A DNA stretch of 64,000 bases from Ciona savignyi (lineage: Eukaryota; Chordata; Ascidiacea; Phlebobranchia; Cionidae): the NCBI GenBank assembly GCA_000149265.1, contig CH003364.1:1759510-1823509 (forward strand). Reading direction: 5' to 3'. Under the pieces are notes generated by a model that ran no database searches, had not been told where the DNA came from, and worked only from the letters and a program-made list of their open reading frames with translations. A program made the position numbers and the translations under genes. This document shows positions 47,201 to 59,572 of the stretch, piece by piece; within the stretch, counting starts at the first letter, position 1; each line of letters opens with the position of its first letter.

Positions 47201-50200
47201 TAGTGACATTGATAATTACAATAACACAGTCCGTGCTTACTCAAGATAAGAAACAACAGGTAATATAATAAAGGTAATCATGAAAACACATGGCTAGATA
47301 TCAATGAAAACACAATTATGCACACTGTGTGATTGGCATGGCTATTATAGAGTCTGAAATTATGAAACTAATTGCATTACTTTTAACACTGATGGTGATG
47401 GTTGTTGTTGTATACAGCTGAAAGATTTCTCAGTCTATTAATGTGAAAATATATTGCTTCTAGGCTGTTATCTTTCTTATCAGTATTTTAGAGCATTGGT
47501 ATGTTTGTCCTTTAGGAAATTAAAAGGAAATGACACATGTGACAGGTTTATCAGTTTTTTATTAGTGAGACATTCATATTAAAAAGTAGCTCGTAGTAAA
47601 TTCATATGGTTTTAAAGAGATAATAATGCCAATAAGTTAATACAAGAAAAAACAGAATTAGCTATGAACACCATCCGTACTTTGTCACTTATAAGATGAT
47701 AATAATAAATCAGGGTACAATCACTTTTAATTTAGCAAAATCGAACATGTTTGTTAGTTTTTTAACACATGCCTTTCAACGATTGCTCAATTTTTTTCTA
47801 ATTTCTTACCTTGGTTCTTTGAAGCAAGGCATGCAGTTCGAAACCAGGTAGAACTCCATGATTTATGACATAGGAGGGAACATGGTTGAGTTCCTCACTT
47901 GTTTCAACTGTGGCATGAACTGGGGACACTTCATGTATGGCATTGATGTATTCTTCTTTGCCCTGAAAAATAAATGTTATTCTAAACATTTAAGTTGTTT
48001 GGAGTATCCCAAAATTCTATTTGTAGGGTAAGAGGCTGTTATGCAATTGGATTTAAATGCTGTACTAATGTGATGAGAAAAAAATGATAGGTTTCATTGA
48101 CATCTAAAAATTGAATTGAGAAATTTTGTCAGAAAGCATCCAAAATTAGAGACAAAGTTTTTCAAAAGTGCATGTCACTATAACATACACTTATGATGAA
48201 AAAAGTTAAAAAGTGCGCGTCAATTTAAAATGTACTTATGAACCACTTTAAAATTGGGTGTACAGCTGCCAGCCTGAATAGCAGGAATTCTATTTTAAAG
48301 AGCACTTAAGGATGTCATTACATGCTGACACATCTACGTCAATTCTTTAATGTCCAAGAATTCTTAAATTATTGATGGACATGAACCCAGATAACTTTAG
48401 GCTCATACCTCAAATCCTCAATAACCTACCTGCCAAAAGGTGTCAAGCTTGCCATAAACTAGTGAAATGTTTTCCTTCTTATATGTTGCAGCTAGAGTGC
48501 TGTTTATGTGTTTCTCAATAACAAAACCAAGAAACGTATTGTCTGGAGTGTGAGCTGAAAGAAACAAGCTTAGCTGCATTTGTTGTAAATTAAAAAAAAA
48601 ACAATATATATATATATTTTCTACATTACAGCACCAAAAATATGTGCGTGTTAAACACATACTAGTGTGTATGATATCTTATGTAGGCTGGATTCCATCT
48701 TAAGGTACCGGTAATGATAACAACAATACCTCATAAAGACTTGACACATGAAACATTCCAGGCTTTAAAACAAGCAGACTTCTAAATGCAAATAATAGCC
48801 TGAAGGCCATGTAAAGCAAATACTTACGAAACATGGTATTGAATTGTTTTGGATTAAAATTCCATTTTCCCCATTGACTCGAGTGCTGTTTCCTTCCAGC
48901 ATATACAGCGTGGTTAAATTCTGGCTCTGTTCCAAAACTATCCACCACCCGAATCTCACACCTGGGAATATACACCACAGCTATTTAAAAAAAAATAAAA
49001 GTTTTTATTAGGTTTGCAAGGTGATCTTTTTAGGATTTAAAAAAAATATATCTCCAAAGCCCAATAAAGGCAAAAAATGCAATCCTGTTTTCTTTTCATC
49101 AGTAGACACCATCATTGACAACGGAAATGCATACTGTGTTCATTATCGATGAGTAACAGCATGCTAATTGTTGTGATACACGTTTGACAGTTCACTTAAT
49201 CAAGTGTGAAACATGCCAACACTCATTCCAAAGTACCCGGTGTTTACCTTTTTACAATTTGGTAAAATAAATGATAAAACTGGAATATTAAGAACAGTAC
49301 ATTTGGCTGGTGAGTGAAAGTTTATTGATTAGCCGAATCGTACTTACTGTAAAAGATGAAATTTATTTCCAGCAACATGCTTCAAAAATTTAAGCCCGCT
49401 AATGTCAGTGTACAGTATGTCATAAGGCTTGGCTTGTATTGGACAATTGCTACTGGCTGATGACAGAAATGGGGTAAACAATCTGTAAAGAGATGGAACA
49501 TTAAATGCATGGTAATGTCTGGCAAGAGGAGTTAAAAGTTTAAAACATGTGGCATGAAGCATTTCACATTTAATACATATGAAAAATGTATTAAGCATTT
49601 AATAACATAAACCGTTTAATTTATGTAATACACCTAGAGCTAGTAGGATCCATTTTTAATGCTGTTATATTACGAATTATTTTTTTTATAATCTTTTATT
49701 AAACATTATTTTCCCCAACATTTACTGAATTCTTTCTCTACACACATACTGTGTAATTAAATATTAATATGTGTGTACTCTGACCACGTAATCTGATAGC
49801 CTATAATAAACTGTATATTAGATTAAACCATTTATTCTTATTTACCTAAGTGTATACTGTGTAAACATACACCCTCTTATTCCACAATTGTCTACAACCC
49901 CTTAACTAGAGCATTGGTAACCGGAACTATTAAATAGGAAAGCTGTATACTGGATCGATAACATAAGATTATTTTGTTGATTTTTGATGTTTATTTATAT
50001 CTTTTTAGCAAATATCTGATTTGAACACATGAAGCACGGTTTTCTGAGACAATTATTCGAATAATCAGACAAAGCGCCATGACTTCGGCTAAAAAACGTG
50101 ATATTTGGATAATAACGTAACGGTTTATATTTAACACAGACAGCAAACACGGGCATAGCTTTATTGACATTACGAAATTACCCTTTCTAAGAACCTATAA

Positions 50201-53161
50201 AAGTTGGTATTTACTGCTCATATATATCAGTTTACTAAAAAATGTTTGGATTAAAATATAAGTGACTTACTAAAAAAATTAGGATTAAAATAAAAGTGAC
50301 TTACTAATAAAAAAAACTAAAAAAATTAGGATTAAAATGAAAGTGACTTACTAATAAAAAAAATAAAAACTAAAAAAATTAGGATTAAAATAAAAGTGAC
50401 TCACTCTGTCAACTGTTCCACCGAATTAGTGACCTTAATTTCATGGCCAAGAACGTAGAGAGCGGAAATAAGATCCGACCACTGGACCAACTCCCCAAGC
50501 GGTCCACCTTTGAAGGCATTGTCGGCAATCTTAAATCCGGTCTCTTTTGCAAGTAAACCCAAAAGCAGCAGGACCTTGAAATGTGCATTAATAATTAATT
50601 TAATTCGGCTTGTAAGGCAGGAAATAAATGTCTGGGGTGTTAGTGCCATTTAGCATGGATATCCATCTAATTGAATTTTGTATTTCACAAAGGAAATTCT
50701 TTTGTCTGCAGACACAAAGGTTTGAACTTAATTTTAATACAGAGGTAACTGGTGTCACTTGGGATATATAAACTAGAATTTTATGTCTTTACTGATTTAA
50801 TCGAAATTCGATGTTTTATTGAATATTTAAAATATTGGGAATCACTGATTCAAATCTTATATTTATTTATTTATAGAGTTAAGTTTGATGTTGTTCCATT
50901 ACCTGTAGTTTTTTTACACAATTTTCTCATTTAGATTTTTTTTCTACTTTATTACAATGCATTTTTATATCACAAACTATTCTAGAATAGGATTTGAAAT
51001 TCTAGATTAAAAAATGCTATTCCAGAATTGCTTTAGAATAGTCAATTCTTCTGTGTAACTTATGTAAACAGCATATATAAACAGTTGCATACAGCCGGAA
51101 ATAGAATAATAGCAGAGGATGTAATAATTTGGTATTCATTAGCTACACAATATGCATAAATGGAAGACAAGTATTTAATTCTATCATATACAATATCCCT
51201 GTCAGTCAATTATGTACTGCAGTTCTGGTACACAGGATTAGTAACTAACACATATCTTTTATTTCGTTTATTTAAACATAAAGGTAATATGTTTAACTTA
51301 TTGTTACATACTACACATAATGTTTTAATTATTTTCTTTGAACCATTTTATTACAAAAACAACCATTGAACAACGCTAAGAAGGCATTATGTTTATATGC
51401 ATATTTAATTATAAAAGTCACCAAATCTCATTCATATACAAAACTATAATGAATTGATTAAACCATGCATACAGGTGAGATCAGGCTAATATACTATGAA
51501 ATGCGCAAAGGCATTACGCTGCTAATGTACACTTGCCTTTTTCTTTTTCCACTTTCCCGTATCAAATTTCGCTGCCAATGATTGAGCAGCCTCCAACCAA
51601 CTTCCCTGCATTCGACGCATTCGCATTTTGATCCATTTGTACTGGATATCGCGTCCCAGGATCTTGAAGAGTTCCGTGAAGTTCTGTTTCATCTCCAGCT
51701 GAAATTATGATGATTTAGCAGTTTCCGCTACTTTTAAATACCGCATGCAGGCACTGTGTGGATATCCTTGTCCAAATCAAGTCTAGACTTATTCTAGAAT
51801 CAATAATTTCGATTCAAAAATTTCGCTCTGAAATAAATTGAACAAATTTTTAAAAAACTTTTTTTTTCTAAATTAAAACTATAAACATAACACTTGCTTA
51901 TTTAGTTTGTAAAAATAAATGGAATTTTGCAACAATACTAGTGTTTTATTTTAAATGGATATTTAGTTTTATCTTTCATTTGATTTTAGAGTTGTATTTG
52001 TATTTGTTTTCATGTAAAAGCAACAATGGACTTAACTTAATATGAATAAATAGAGTAAGTTGTTTCATATACACCTACTTGTGTTATTGACTGGTATAGA
52101 AAACTTAATTGGAATAGCCTGACAATACAAAGAAGTTGAACTTTGTGTGTTTTTTAAAGCACAGAGTGTAAAAAAGTCACAATGGTTAAGTAACAAAATA
52201 GTACATGGTCAAAGTTTAGTTACCAACACATTAACACAAATAATGGCTTGATTAGTATGTTACAACAATACTTACTGGTACAATTTTAGCTTTACTTCGA
52301 ACGCTTTTAGTTGAATTAATGCTTTTCCCGGTGGGCGGGCACCAGTGCTCTACCTGACTAAGGTAGTGATAGATTGTGCAGTCTGAGCCATCTACGCCCC
52401 AATCTGCATAGCATGAGTCAGACCTCCACATTTCTCTCATCCACTGTGTGAAGGAAATTAAATGAAAAATAATACACACTCAAACCTGCGCATATAGTTA
52501 CCGCAATTTTAACTTTGCACGTTGAATGCGAGTCTAAATCAGGAAAGGGACATTCCGCTGAATTGCTTTGTATAATTGCGCCTGTTCGATTGCGGGAAAC
52601 AAAAATGCGTGGTACAAATCAAAGCAGCATAAAAGAATCACTGCTTCAAAGGCTAAGTTTAGTCTTACCAGGATTTTCAGAATTCGCATTTTTTAGATCG
52701 TTAGGTTGAATAACTGCCTTATTCTCCAGTGCAGAAACTTTGTTCTCCAAAAAGCTGATTCTTTGTTTTAGGCTCGTCAGAAAAATGGCAAATCCTAAGA
52801 AAAACATGTCGAGATACAAAATGTGTGATAAGGCAAATTCAGAACAAAAGTTGGGTTCAGAGAATGGTGTTTAGACATAGGGAATAGTGTTTGCTGCTTA
52901 GCATATCTTACTTTAAATCTTAGTATGAAAAATTAAGTTATATATACATATGGTCAACATTACTATAGCTCGGAAATACTAGCACACACAATGCTTTAAA
53001 ATTTACTTGTTTACCTTTCATAGAATCAGGAAAAAAAGTTCCCAAGCTTTTAGCAAATTTAGGGATCTTTGTAACACCATTGGCTTCTGCTAAGTGTTGA
53101 AGATACATGTCCCATTTTTTTATAATTTCACCACGTTCGCCTTCCAAAGAATTTAGATCAA
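42704..53161 (-). CDS. MGAT5: Alpha-1,6-mannosylglycoprotein GlcNAc-transferase V, 16 exons, 5' end unresolved
   Basis: Exons at 53015-53161, 52669-52794, 52502-52581, 52276-52443, 51537-51698, 50405-50574, 49348-49482, 48828-48961, 48430-48554, 47810-47962, 47045-47176, 46687-46744, 45863-45945, 44921-45049, 44522-44712 and 42704-42836 join in one frame to about 707 residues. Conserved blocks in order: a luminal coiled-coil stem (LKQRISFLENKVSALENK), MREMWRSDSCYADWGVDGS, GGPLGELVQWSDLI, VDSFGTEPEFNHA, HTPDNTFLGFV, SYVINHGVLPG, GFPYEGPAPLEAIANG, TSQHPYTSTFIG, EPYMPYEFTC and a Cys-rich end CPCRNYIKGQVALC. The enzyme is a Golgi type II membrane protein that adds the beta-1,6 branch to N-glycans. 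The N-terminal membrane anchor is not in these exons. Candidate upstream exons are at 53814-53852 and 55290-55392. The intron after 51537 has a GC donor. Confidence 0.94.
43080..43500. repeat. Degenerate AT-rich repeats in the last MGAT5 intron
   Basis: Loosely repeated 'CATGGATGTGTGA...GATTATGC...AATAACAATAAAT' wording about every 70-90 bp. The rest of this 1.7-kb intron is plain AT-rich sequence. Confidence 0.45.
44186..44302. repeat. Two (TA)n microsatellites
   Basis: (TA) runs near 44190-44216 and 44283-44302, in the last MGAT5 intron. Confidence 0.9.
45302..45372 (+). repeat. 31-bp minisatellite, about 2.5 copies
   Basis: 'TAGGCAATTAACATATATCC' followed by TGTAATC/TGAAATG occurs twice, plus a third altered unit. 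It lies in an MGAT5 intron. Confidence 0.85.
50225..50412 (-). repeat. Tandem array containing copies of an MGAT5 5' splice site
   Basis: Reading the minus strand, the true donor after the exon ending at 50405 is GTGAGTCACTTTTATTTTAA. The following intron repeats 'TTAGTAAGTCACTT' + 'ATTTTAATCC' three more times at about 45-60-bp spacing, each a good donor match. The array therefore looks like tandem duplication of the splice-site region itself. Confidence 0.8.
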
Positions 53162-53813
53162 CTGAAAATTAAAGTATATATATGGTGCAATTCAACTGAA
53201 ATTTAGATTATATATGCTGAAATTTAGAGTAAAAATGCTGGGAACTGGTTACGCAATTAAAATATTTTAAAATTTCCCGTTCGAGGACAAAAACAACAAC
53301 CTAGCAGTTCGCTCATCTTTCCGCTGACATCTAATGTGTACCAGTACCACATAGGTTAACTGACATGTAATATTAAAGTTTTTGTCCAGTCTAATATTTG
53401 ATTAGCTTAGGTTATAAATTAAAAACAAATTTCATTAATAGAAAAGACTTATTAACATGATGGATGTATCTTACAGTACCATTATAATAATTCAATTGGT
53501 ATCAACAATAGAAGAATGGAAGGAAATCAACTATTGTTAATATTAATCAGATAAGATAGGATCTCTACTGCAAGCGGGGTAATCTAATACATATAAATTG
53601 TTTCACAAGCAGAATAAGCAGAATCACAATGAAGAGGTGTCAATAGTATTCAATGCAGTAGTTTGATCCTCTTTTAAGGATTAGCAATATTTCACAAAAT
53701 GCTATCTACCACTGCAAATTAATCTATTTGTTATTTAACTACGGCAAACATTGCGGTTAAACACTAAAATTGCAGTTTGCTAGAAACTAAAATCACTTTC
53801 ATGCTACCCATAC

Positions 53814-53852
53814 CGTCATCAGATGCATTGATGAGATAATTTCGGTTAAAAA
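53814..53852 (-). CDS. Candidate 39-bp upstream MGAT5 exon
   Basis: Flanked by a TTTTGACAG acceptor and a GTATGGGTAG donor. Its open frame (FNRNYLINASDD) has the exact phase needed to join the 53015-53161 exon. It carries a possible N-glycosylation site (NAS). Short, so weak on its own. Confidence 0.4.
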
Positions 53853-54160
53853 CTGTCAAAATATTAAAAATTCACAATTAAGAAATACCTAAAAGTTAAA
53901 TAAGGAAGCATGTTTAAACATGATACCAGTAAAATATAAAAAAATAATCTGGTATACTTTAAAATCTTTAGGGACAAAAGTAAGTAGAACAAATATTTTT
54001 GTTCTCTGAATAAAGGTATTTATCCAGCACCTAAAATGTTCTGTTTGGTTCACTTAATTTTATAACATATTATGGAAGTTAAATTATCTAAAAGTATGAA
54101 ATTTTGTGTGATTTATTTAAAACCCTATTTAAAAAAGCTACAAAACCAAGCAAGACATAC

Positions 54161-54336
54161 CAGAATAATGACTTGGTGGGATCGTTGTTACATAGAGCAC
54201 CAAGAATAACAGGAACGCGAGGATGATTATTTTGCGGGGGAAAATTCGGATTGTCCGGCCACATGCCAGCCCCATTGTACAATTCACCGTAGATAATGTT
54301 GAAGAAGAGTCTACTTTTCACCACATTCTGGGGAAT
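54161..54336 (-). CDS. Orphan exon, product not recognised
   Basis: 176 bp with a CATAG acceptor and GTATGT donor, open in one frame only (58 codons; contains NIIYGELYNGAG, MWPDNPNFPP and VPVILGALCNNDPTKSLF). Composition is protein-like and GC content higher than the flanks. It cannot join the 53814-53852 or 53015-53161 exons without a stop, so it is either an alternative exon, the last exon of another gene (reading through gives a hydrophobic C-terminus, FWYVLLGFVAFL, with a stop near 54088), or a joining exon was missed. Confidence 0.45.
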
Positions 54337-54595
54337 CTATGTAAAAAAGGTGTTATAATTTTTAACTTATATGAGCAATGATAAAATGCATTGTAATGAT
54401 GCGCAATAGAACTGCTGTTTTAGTAAAACGCACCATTTCAAAGGTTAGTTTAACATGAACATTTTTTTGTCAAAATACACCATATTACAATTTTGAAGAT
54501 AAGGATGCAGTTTGCATCCTTAATTGCCACAAATTTATATTCAAGAAAAATATGTGGTTTGGATGGACTTCACTGTTCATCAGATCATCTTGTGA

Positions 54596-54779
54596 CCACC
54601 GGAGCTATTGCAGTATGTTATATATGATACACACGTTTCTCCAATTTGGTAGAATCAATTAATCGGCTGGGTTCAAGCAATGTCTCACAACCTACTAGCT
54701 AGCGACCAGTTTCGAAAATGTAACCTTTCGGTTGAAAGGCAACCTTTCGGTCGCACTAAACCACCAGACTAACCGGTCT
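54596..54779 (-). mobile_element. Diverged SINE copy
   Basis: The minus-strand tRNA-related SINE body and head are recognisable ('GGAGCTATTGCAGTATGTTATA', in part; 'CTAGCTAGCGACCAGTTTCG'). The head shows a short duplication of 'GGCAACCTTTCGGT'. Confidence 0.75.
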
Positions 54780-54799
54780 AATAAATTAAACATAAGGGT

Positions 54800-54925
54800 G
54801 CCTTTATTTAACACAGAATCACTTGGATTAAGCCCTTCGGACCCTAACCCTAAATCTAAGCCTAACCCTAACTCTCCAAGCGATTCAACAGCACTCCGAG
54901 CGACCCTGTAGTAATTAGAGGTACG
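54800..54925 (-). mobile_element. CCTCTAAATACTACAG-family MITE with CCCTAA core
   Basis: The inverted end 'CCTGTAGTAATTAGAGGTAC' and core 'GACCCTAACCCTAAATCTAA' identify a worn member of the family seen at 14101-14290. Confidence 0.6.
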
Positions 54926-55289
54926 GAAACATAATGCTTCTAACAACCGAACACTTTAACCATACAATCGTCAACATGCTTATTCAGACAAATAATGATA
55001 TTTTAATATACTTTTGTCTAATTTTTGGCACACTTTACACTATACACTTTTTAAGTTAAACAATAAAAAAGATAATAATCACTAACGCTCTTTAATTACT
55101 CTGATGTAGTATAAAGTACAACAGAAAAATTGCATGCAGCATATTTAACAATAATATTTCGGTATATTATGAAATTTCTGCATTACTATTTAGAAACAAA
55201 AATGAAAGGTTTCTACAGATATTACATACAATTCGAACAACTTCATTTACAGCAGCATATTTATGGTACAAGCCGAAACGGAATCTTAC

Positions 55290-55392
55290 TGTTTGTGAGC
55301 ACTCCAGACCACGCACGGACCACACTAGACAATATTACTGCCGCATCACGAACTCCCAGCAAACTGCGCGACTCCCGCAGAAGGGGTATTCC
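55290..55392 (-). CDS. Candidate upstream exon, possibly MGAT5 5' region
   Basis: 103 bp between a strong acceptor (TTTTTTCTTTCACAG) and a GTAAG donor, open in one frame (GIPLLRESRSLLGVRDAAVI, then LSSVVRAWSGVLTN). GC-rich against AT-rich flanks, as coding exons here are. Its end phase fits the 53814-53852 exon, and together they would supply about 47 residues before the conserved stem, close to the MGAT5 N-terminus length. However, the segment is a poor membrane anchor and has no start Met. Confidence 0.4.
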
Positions 55393-55876
55393 CTGTGAAA
55401 GAAAAAAGGAAACTTAACCGTTATAGCTGGTTAATGGACAGTGAAATACACACTGTTTTTCTCTCTTTCTTTCTCCATCTTCTTTTTTCTTTATCTTTTT
55501 TTCGCATGTTTGCGCCAAGCTTTGTAACCAATGAGACGTAAAAATGAACGTGTGAGAAACACAAATAGATTATTAATACATACTAACTTAAATATAGGCT
55601 GCATGGTTTTGTTTGAATTAGATGTTTGGCGTTTTTTAGTAGTGTTTTTTTTACTGAAAATAGTGGTTTTATTGCAAAAGTTTGGCAAAGACTATCGATT
55701 TTCAATGGTATAAAGACATAAATTCTGTACACAGCTTGAATCGATCGATTTGTAGGAGCCTACATCGCAATAGTTTTTATATTACGCTAACAATTTTTAA
55801 CCTAATAACACGCTAACTTGCGCTTTCATGAAATGGAATAATTTTTAACGGATTATAGGACAAGGGACGATATAGC

Positions 55877-56133
55877 ATGGGAAAACCAAGGAGGTCAACA
55901 AACGGGCAATCATCAGATCACCACGCGATAAACGTCGGGTTACCGGAGCTATTGTAGTATGTTGTGTATAATTCAGGTGTTTTTACAATTTGGTAGAACC
56001 CAACATTTCGCTAGGTTGAAGCAGTGTCCGCTAAGTTTCTTGCACATGGACACAAACGACTAGATAGAGACAAGTTTGAGGGTGCAACTCTTTGGCTAAA
56101 AGGCCAACCCACTAAGCTAAACAATCGGTTGGT
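55877..56133 (-). mobile_element. SINE copy
   Basis: Minus-strand, moderately diverged copy, from 'GGGAAAACCAAGGAGGTCAA' to the tRNA-like head with 'GACCAGTTTGAG'-type wording altered. Confidence 0.75.
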
Positions 56134-56601
56134 TGACTGGATATCTGCGTGAATATATATATATAAGCAGACACATTAACGAACGTATTTTTATAAATTT
56201 CTTCCGGGAATATTTAGGTTCGAGCAGTCGAGCACATCTCGGTAATGTTATCTGCCAAGTCTGAAAGTTTTATTTCGATTAAATTCCTTTCCTCGTTATT
56301 TCGAACAGAAAATAAGACAACCCTGCATTGGCAAAAAAATACAAAGAACATTAAAAATGTGTGCATATTTACAAAATGGACCAATGATTAAATTGTCACG
56401 AGATGGATTGTTGTATAATGTAACAAACGGATATGGGCACGTCGCAAATCGGCAAGACGTGTATGCGCGGATGTAATCAAATACAGCATAACAATGCCGT
56501 CGGCAAAAAGGCTTACTACATTAAGCTTTAGCCATTGTCACACAATCAATTGTTAAAATAGTGGATTTTAATTTACACTACAACAGGGTTAAACTGAGTC
56601 C

Positions 56602-56896
56602 TACCGGTTAGTCTGGTGGTTTAGTGCGACGCCTTTCAGTCGAAAAATAGCATATTTGAAACTGGTCGATAGCTAGTTGGTTGTATCCTTGGAAAAGGCA
56701 CTTAAAGGTCATTGCCTGAACCTAAAAGATTCATGGGTTCTACTAAATTAAAGGAACGTGTGTATCATATACAACCCACTGCAATAGCTTCGGAAACCCG
56801 ACGGTGGGCACGAGGTGATTTGACAATTGCCTGTGTTCTAACTTCCTTGCTTTTCCCATTCACGGGAATAAACATAAATATATCCTATCCTCCTAA
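56602..56896 (+). mobile_element. SINE copy
   Basis: Plus-strand copy from TACCGGTTAGTCTGGTGGTT to a 'ATCCTATCCTCCTAA' tail. Confidence 0.85.
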
Positions 56897-57178
56897 TTAT
56901 ATATATATATATAAAATGTCTTAATCCCATTCAACACTTTCAAAATATATCTTCTGTATGAGCGGATTAACAACAATGTTGTAACACCAGTACGTTTCCC
57001 CATTCTGTATATAGATAAACTCAAATCGTCATATTCTTTCCCAGAACTCCTGATGCATAGAAATTTGCGAGTGGCCTTTTTTGCACAAACAAAGTAAAAG
57101 TTATGTAGGCATAGACACACAGATTATGTATATGCCATGCAGGAAAACATATACAGACTATATATATATATATATATA

Positions 57179-57725
57179 CAGTGGAACCCCGCTTACCTGA
57201 CCACCCATGGGACCGTCATCAAGCGGTCGCGTTATCGGGGTGGTCGTGTTAGTGAATTTTGCTTTGGAGCAAGTTGTCGTCATATGCAGACAAAACCACT
57301 CCTCTTTTACTATTTTTTTTACCAAATGCCGTTATTTTTATCAAATACTGCAGAAAAAATTTAAAACAACTGTTAGCACTAAAGTTTATCTTGTATAAGT
57401 CAATTCTGTTTGCCACAATTTTCTTTGTCTGTGTGTACGTGCTCTTTTTTTTCTAAAAAGAAAATCATAAAAGATCATAAAAGAAATTTAACCTGATTAT
57501 TTTGGTGACAAAGGCATATTATTTAGCACGTTTGGTCACCTAAGCGGAGTTAAATTTGAAGTTTTGGACCAAAATATGGCGGTCGTGGTCTGGAAACCGG
57601 GGTGGTCGCGTTATTGAAACAGTATGCAATGCATTACCATAGTAAATTATTTGGGACCGCACTGAAGTGGTCCTGATAACGGGGTGGTCGTGTTATCGAG
57701 GTGGTCTCCAAGCGGGGTTCCACTG
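57179..57725. mobile_element. pogo/Tc1-like MITE inserted in a (TA)n tract
   Basis: TIRs CAGTGGAACCCCGCTT / AAGCGGGGTTCCACTG, TA on each side. 547 bp with no transposase. The inner ends carry repeated 'GGGGTGGTCGTGTTA' wording, which is unusually GC-rich for the window. CAGTGGAACC ends are common to pogo/Tigger-type elements. Confidence 0.88.
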
Positions 57726-57727
57726 TA

Positions 57728-58757
57728 TATATGTTCAGGCAATGACCTTTTTTTTGAGTATAAAAAGACTGGATTGGTAACCTAAAGTCCCATCATTTTT
57801 TGCTTGTTGCAGGACACACAATCTGATTCACCTACAGTTTGATGTTTAAAGAAAAAAAAATCTGGGCTAGATTGATAGGCCAGTCACCAAGACCATTTTG
57901 TGTAGGTTAGGTATATTTATACATTTACCTATTCTCGGCGGTAAAGTGGTCCGACAGAGTGGACCAGGAGGACAAGGAGGAAAACACCAAAAATGGAACA
58001 ACAAAAAACTTGCCACCGTATATTAATTTTAATGACGCGCATGATTATGAAAGTAAGAATAATTTAATAGATTTAATTGAATGCTTTTAGTGATGCTTAC
58101 AGAAAGCAGTTGTGATGTTGACTAAGTACATATGTTTCTGTCGATATAAAGTAGTACACTATTACCTAATTTCTCAGTGCCTGCCTGCTGGGCCGAATAT
58201 CTCCATCAGTAAGTAGGCTAACTGTGATCTGCAGGCATAACCGAAATGTGCAATCACAACAAGGCGCTAGGTAAACTATTGTGTCCAAGTATATTAAGGG
58301 GTTTCTACTGATGAATGTATAATAATAAACTTAGTATAATAATGGGTTGTCCCAAGGTTTATGATATGTATATAAAACCATAGAATACTAACTTACAGTG
58401 TAAGTTAGTATTCTATGATAAAACAAAGCAATTACCGGATGGTGGCGGCGATAAACTGACGATTAACCCATGTTATAACGTCCCTTATATATTACTAAAG
58501 TAATCTCACGATTGTGCCCTTGTATTAACCTCCTTTTAGTTTTCCCATTCACGGGAATAAACATAAATATTCTATCATATAAACATAAAATGTTAGTTAG
58601 GCTCGTTTTCTTATTGTTATAGGGCTGTTTTAAAACAGAAGCATGTGATTATTAGGCTCACCCAAACTTATGCGAAAATTTTTGGAAAATGCAAGAAAGT
58701 TTAACACGAATATAGCTCAATCATTTTTAAAGTTTAAATCTCACCGAATAGATTTTT
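57728..58757. other. Intergenic region
   Basis: It contains a SINE tail fragment (about 58436-58583, plus strand: 'TCCCATTCACGGGAATAAAC') and the palindrome at 58379-58417. Nothing else recognised. Confidence 0.45.
58379..58417. repeat. Perfect 18-bp inverted repeat (hairpin)
   Basis: CATAGAATACTAACTTAC, a 3-base loop (AGT), then its exact complement. No terminator or element function can be assigned in this eukaryotic context. Confidence 0.9.
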
Positions 58758-59040
58758 TTTATGTTTATCCCCGTGAATGGGAAAACCAAGGGGGTTAACA
58801 CACGGGCAATCGTCAGATCACCTCGCGCCCATCGTCGGGTTACCGGAGCTATTGCAGTGTGTTGTATAAGATAGACACGGTTCTTTTTTAATTTAGTAGA
58901 ACCCATTATTCCGCTGGGTTCAGGCAATGTCCGTAAAGTGCCTTGCCCAAGGACACAACCGACCAGCTAGCGACCAGTTTCGCCCCTTCATCCTTTCGAT
59001 TGAAAGGCGACGCACTTTACCGCTAGACCGACGGGCCGGA
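58758..59040 (-). mobile_element. SINE copy, well preserved
   Basis: Minus-strand, nearly complete copy ending in the head 'CCGGCCCGTCGGTCTAGCGG' (minus strand). Very similar to the copy at 62584-62881. Confidence 0.9.
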
Positions 59041-59572
59041 CATTGTTGAATCAAAACCAAAACAATGTGAACTTGAGCGGTTATAGTGTTCTTGGGCTAG
59101 CGGACATTTCTAAACCCAAAGTTACTTTAACCACTTTAAATTATATATTTTACCAAGATCGGATAATCATTCAATACTTCGGGGAAACACCAGTGACAAA
59201 CAGCGTGAACGAAAGAAATCCGTCCACTTATTTTACCTTACACACCGTGACGAAAGAACGAACATAATATCCTGTTTATATTTGTACAAGGCAGCTAGGT
59301 TTCATTGTAAAGTAAAGATGCGACTGTTTATAATTAATAAACGATTAATTTAGATTTTCTATATTTGTAACAAACATCAATATTTCGTAACCAGGTAACG
59401 CCTTAACGGTTCTTTTTTGTTTAGTTTTGTCAAATGTATTAAGCGTACTGGTTAGTGCCTTAGTGGTAGTGGCCTGATTTACCTGTAGAAGGTGTTTATT
59501 CTGTGGCATTAGGTAGCTTGCAGTGTAAACCTATTTTCAACCTACTGCATAGCTTGACAGTGAAATGGTAAA
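59041..59572. other. STARD7 upstream region
   Basis: Probable promoter and 5' UTR of STARD7. No core element assigned. Confidence 0.35.

Larger units (their letters stand above)
55393..57176. other. Intergenic region with two SINEs
   Basis: A pyrimidine/purine-rich stretch near 55450-55505, then the SINE copies at 55877-56133 and 56602-56896. No exon is assigned with confidence, though MGAT5's first exon may lie here. Confidence 0.4.
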
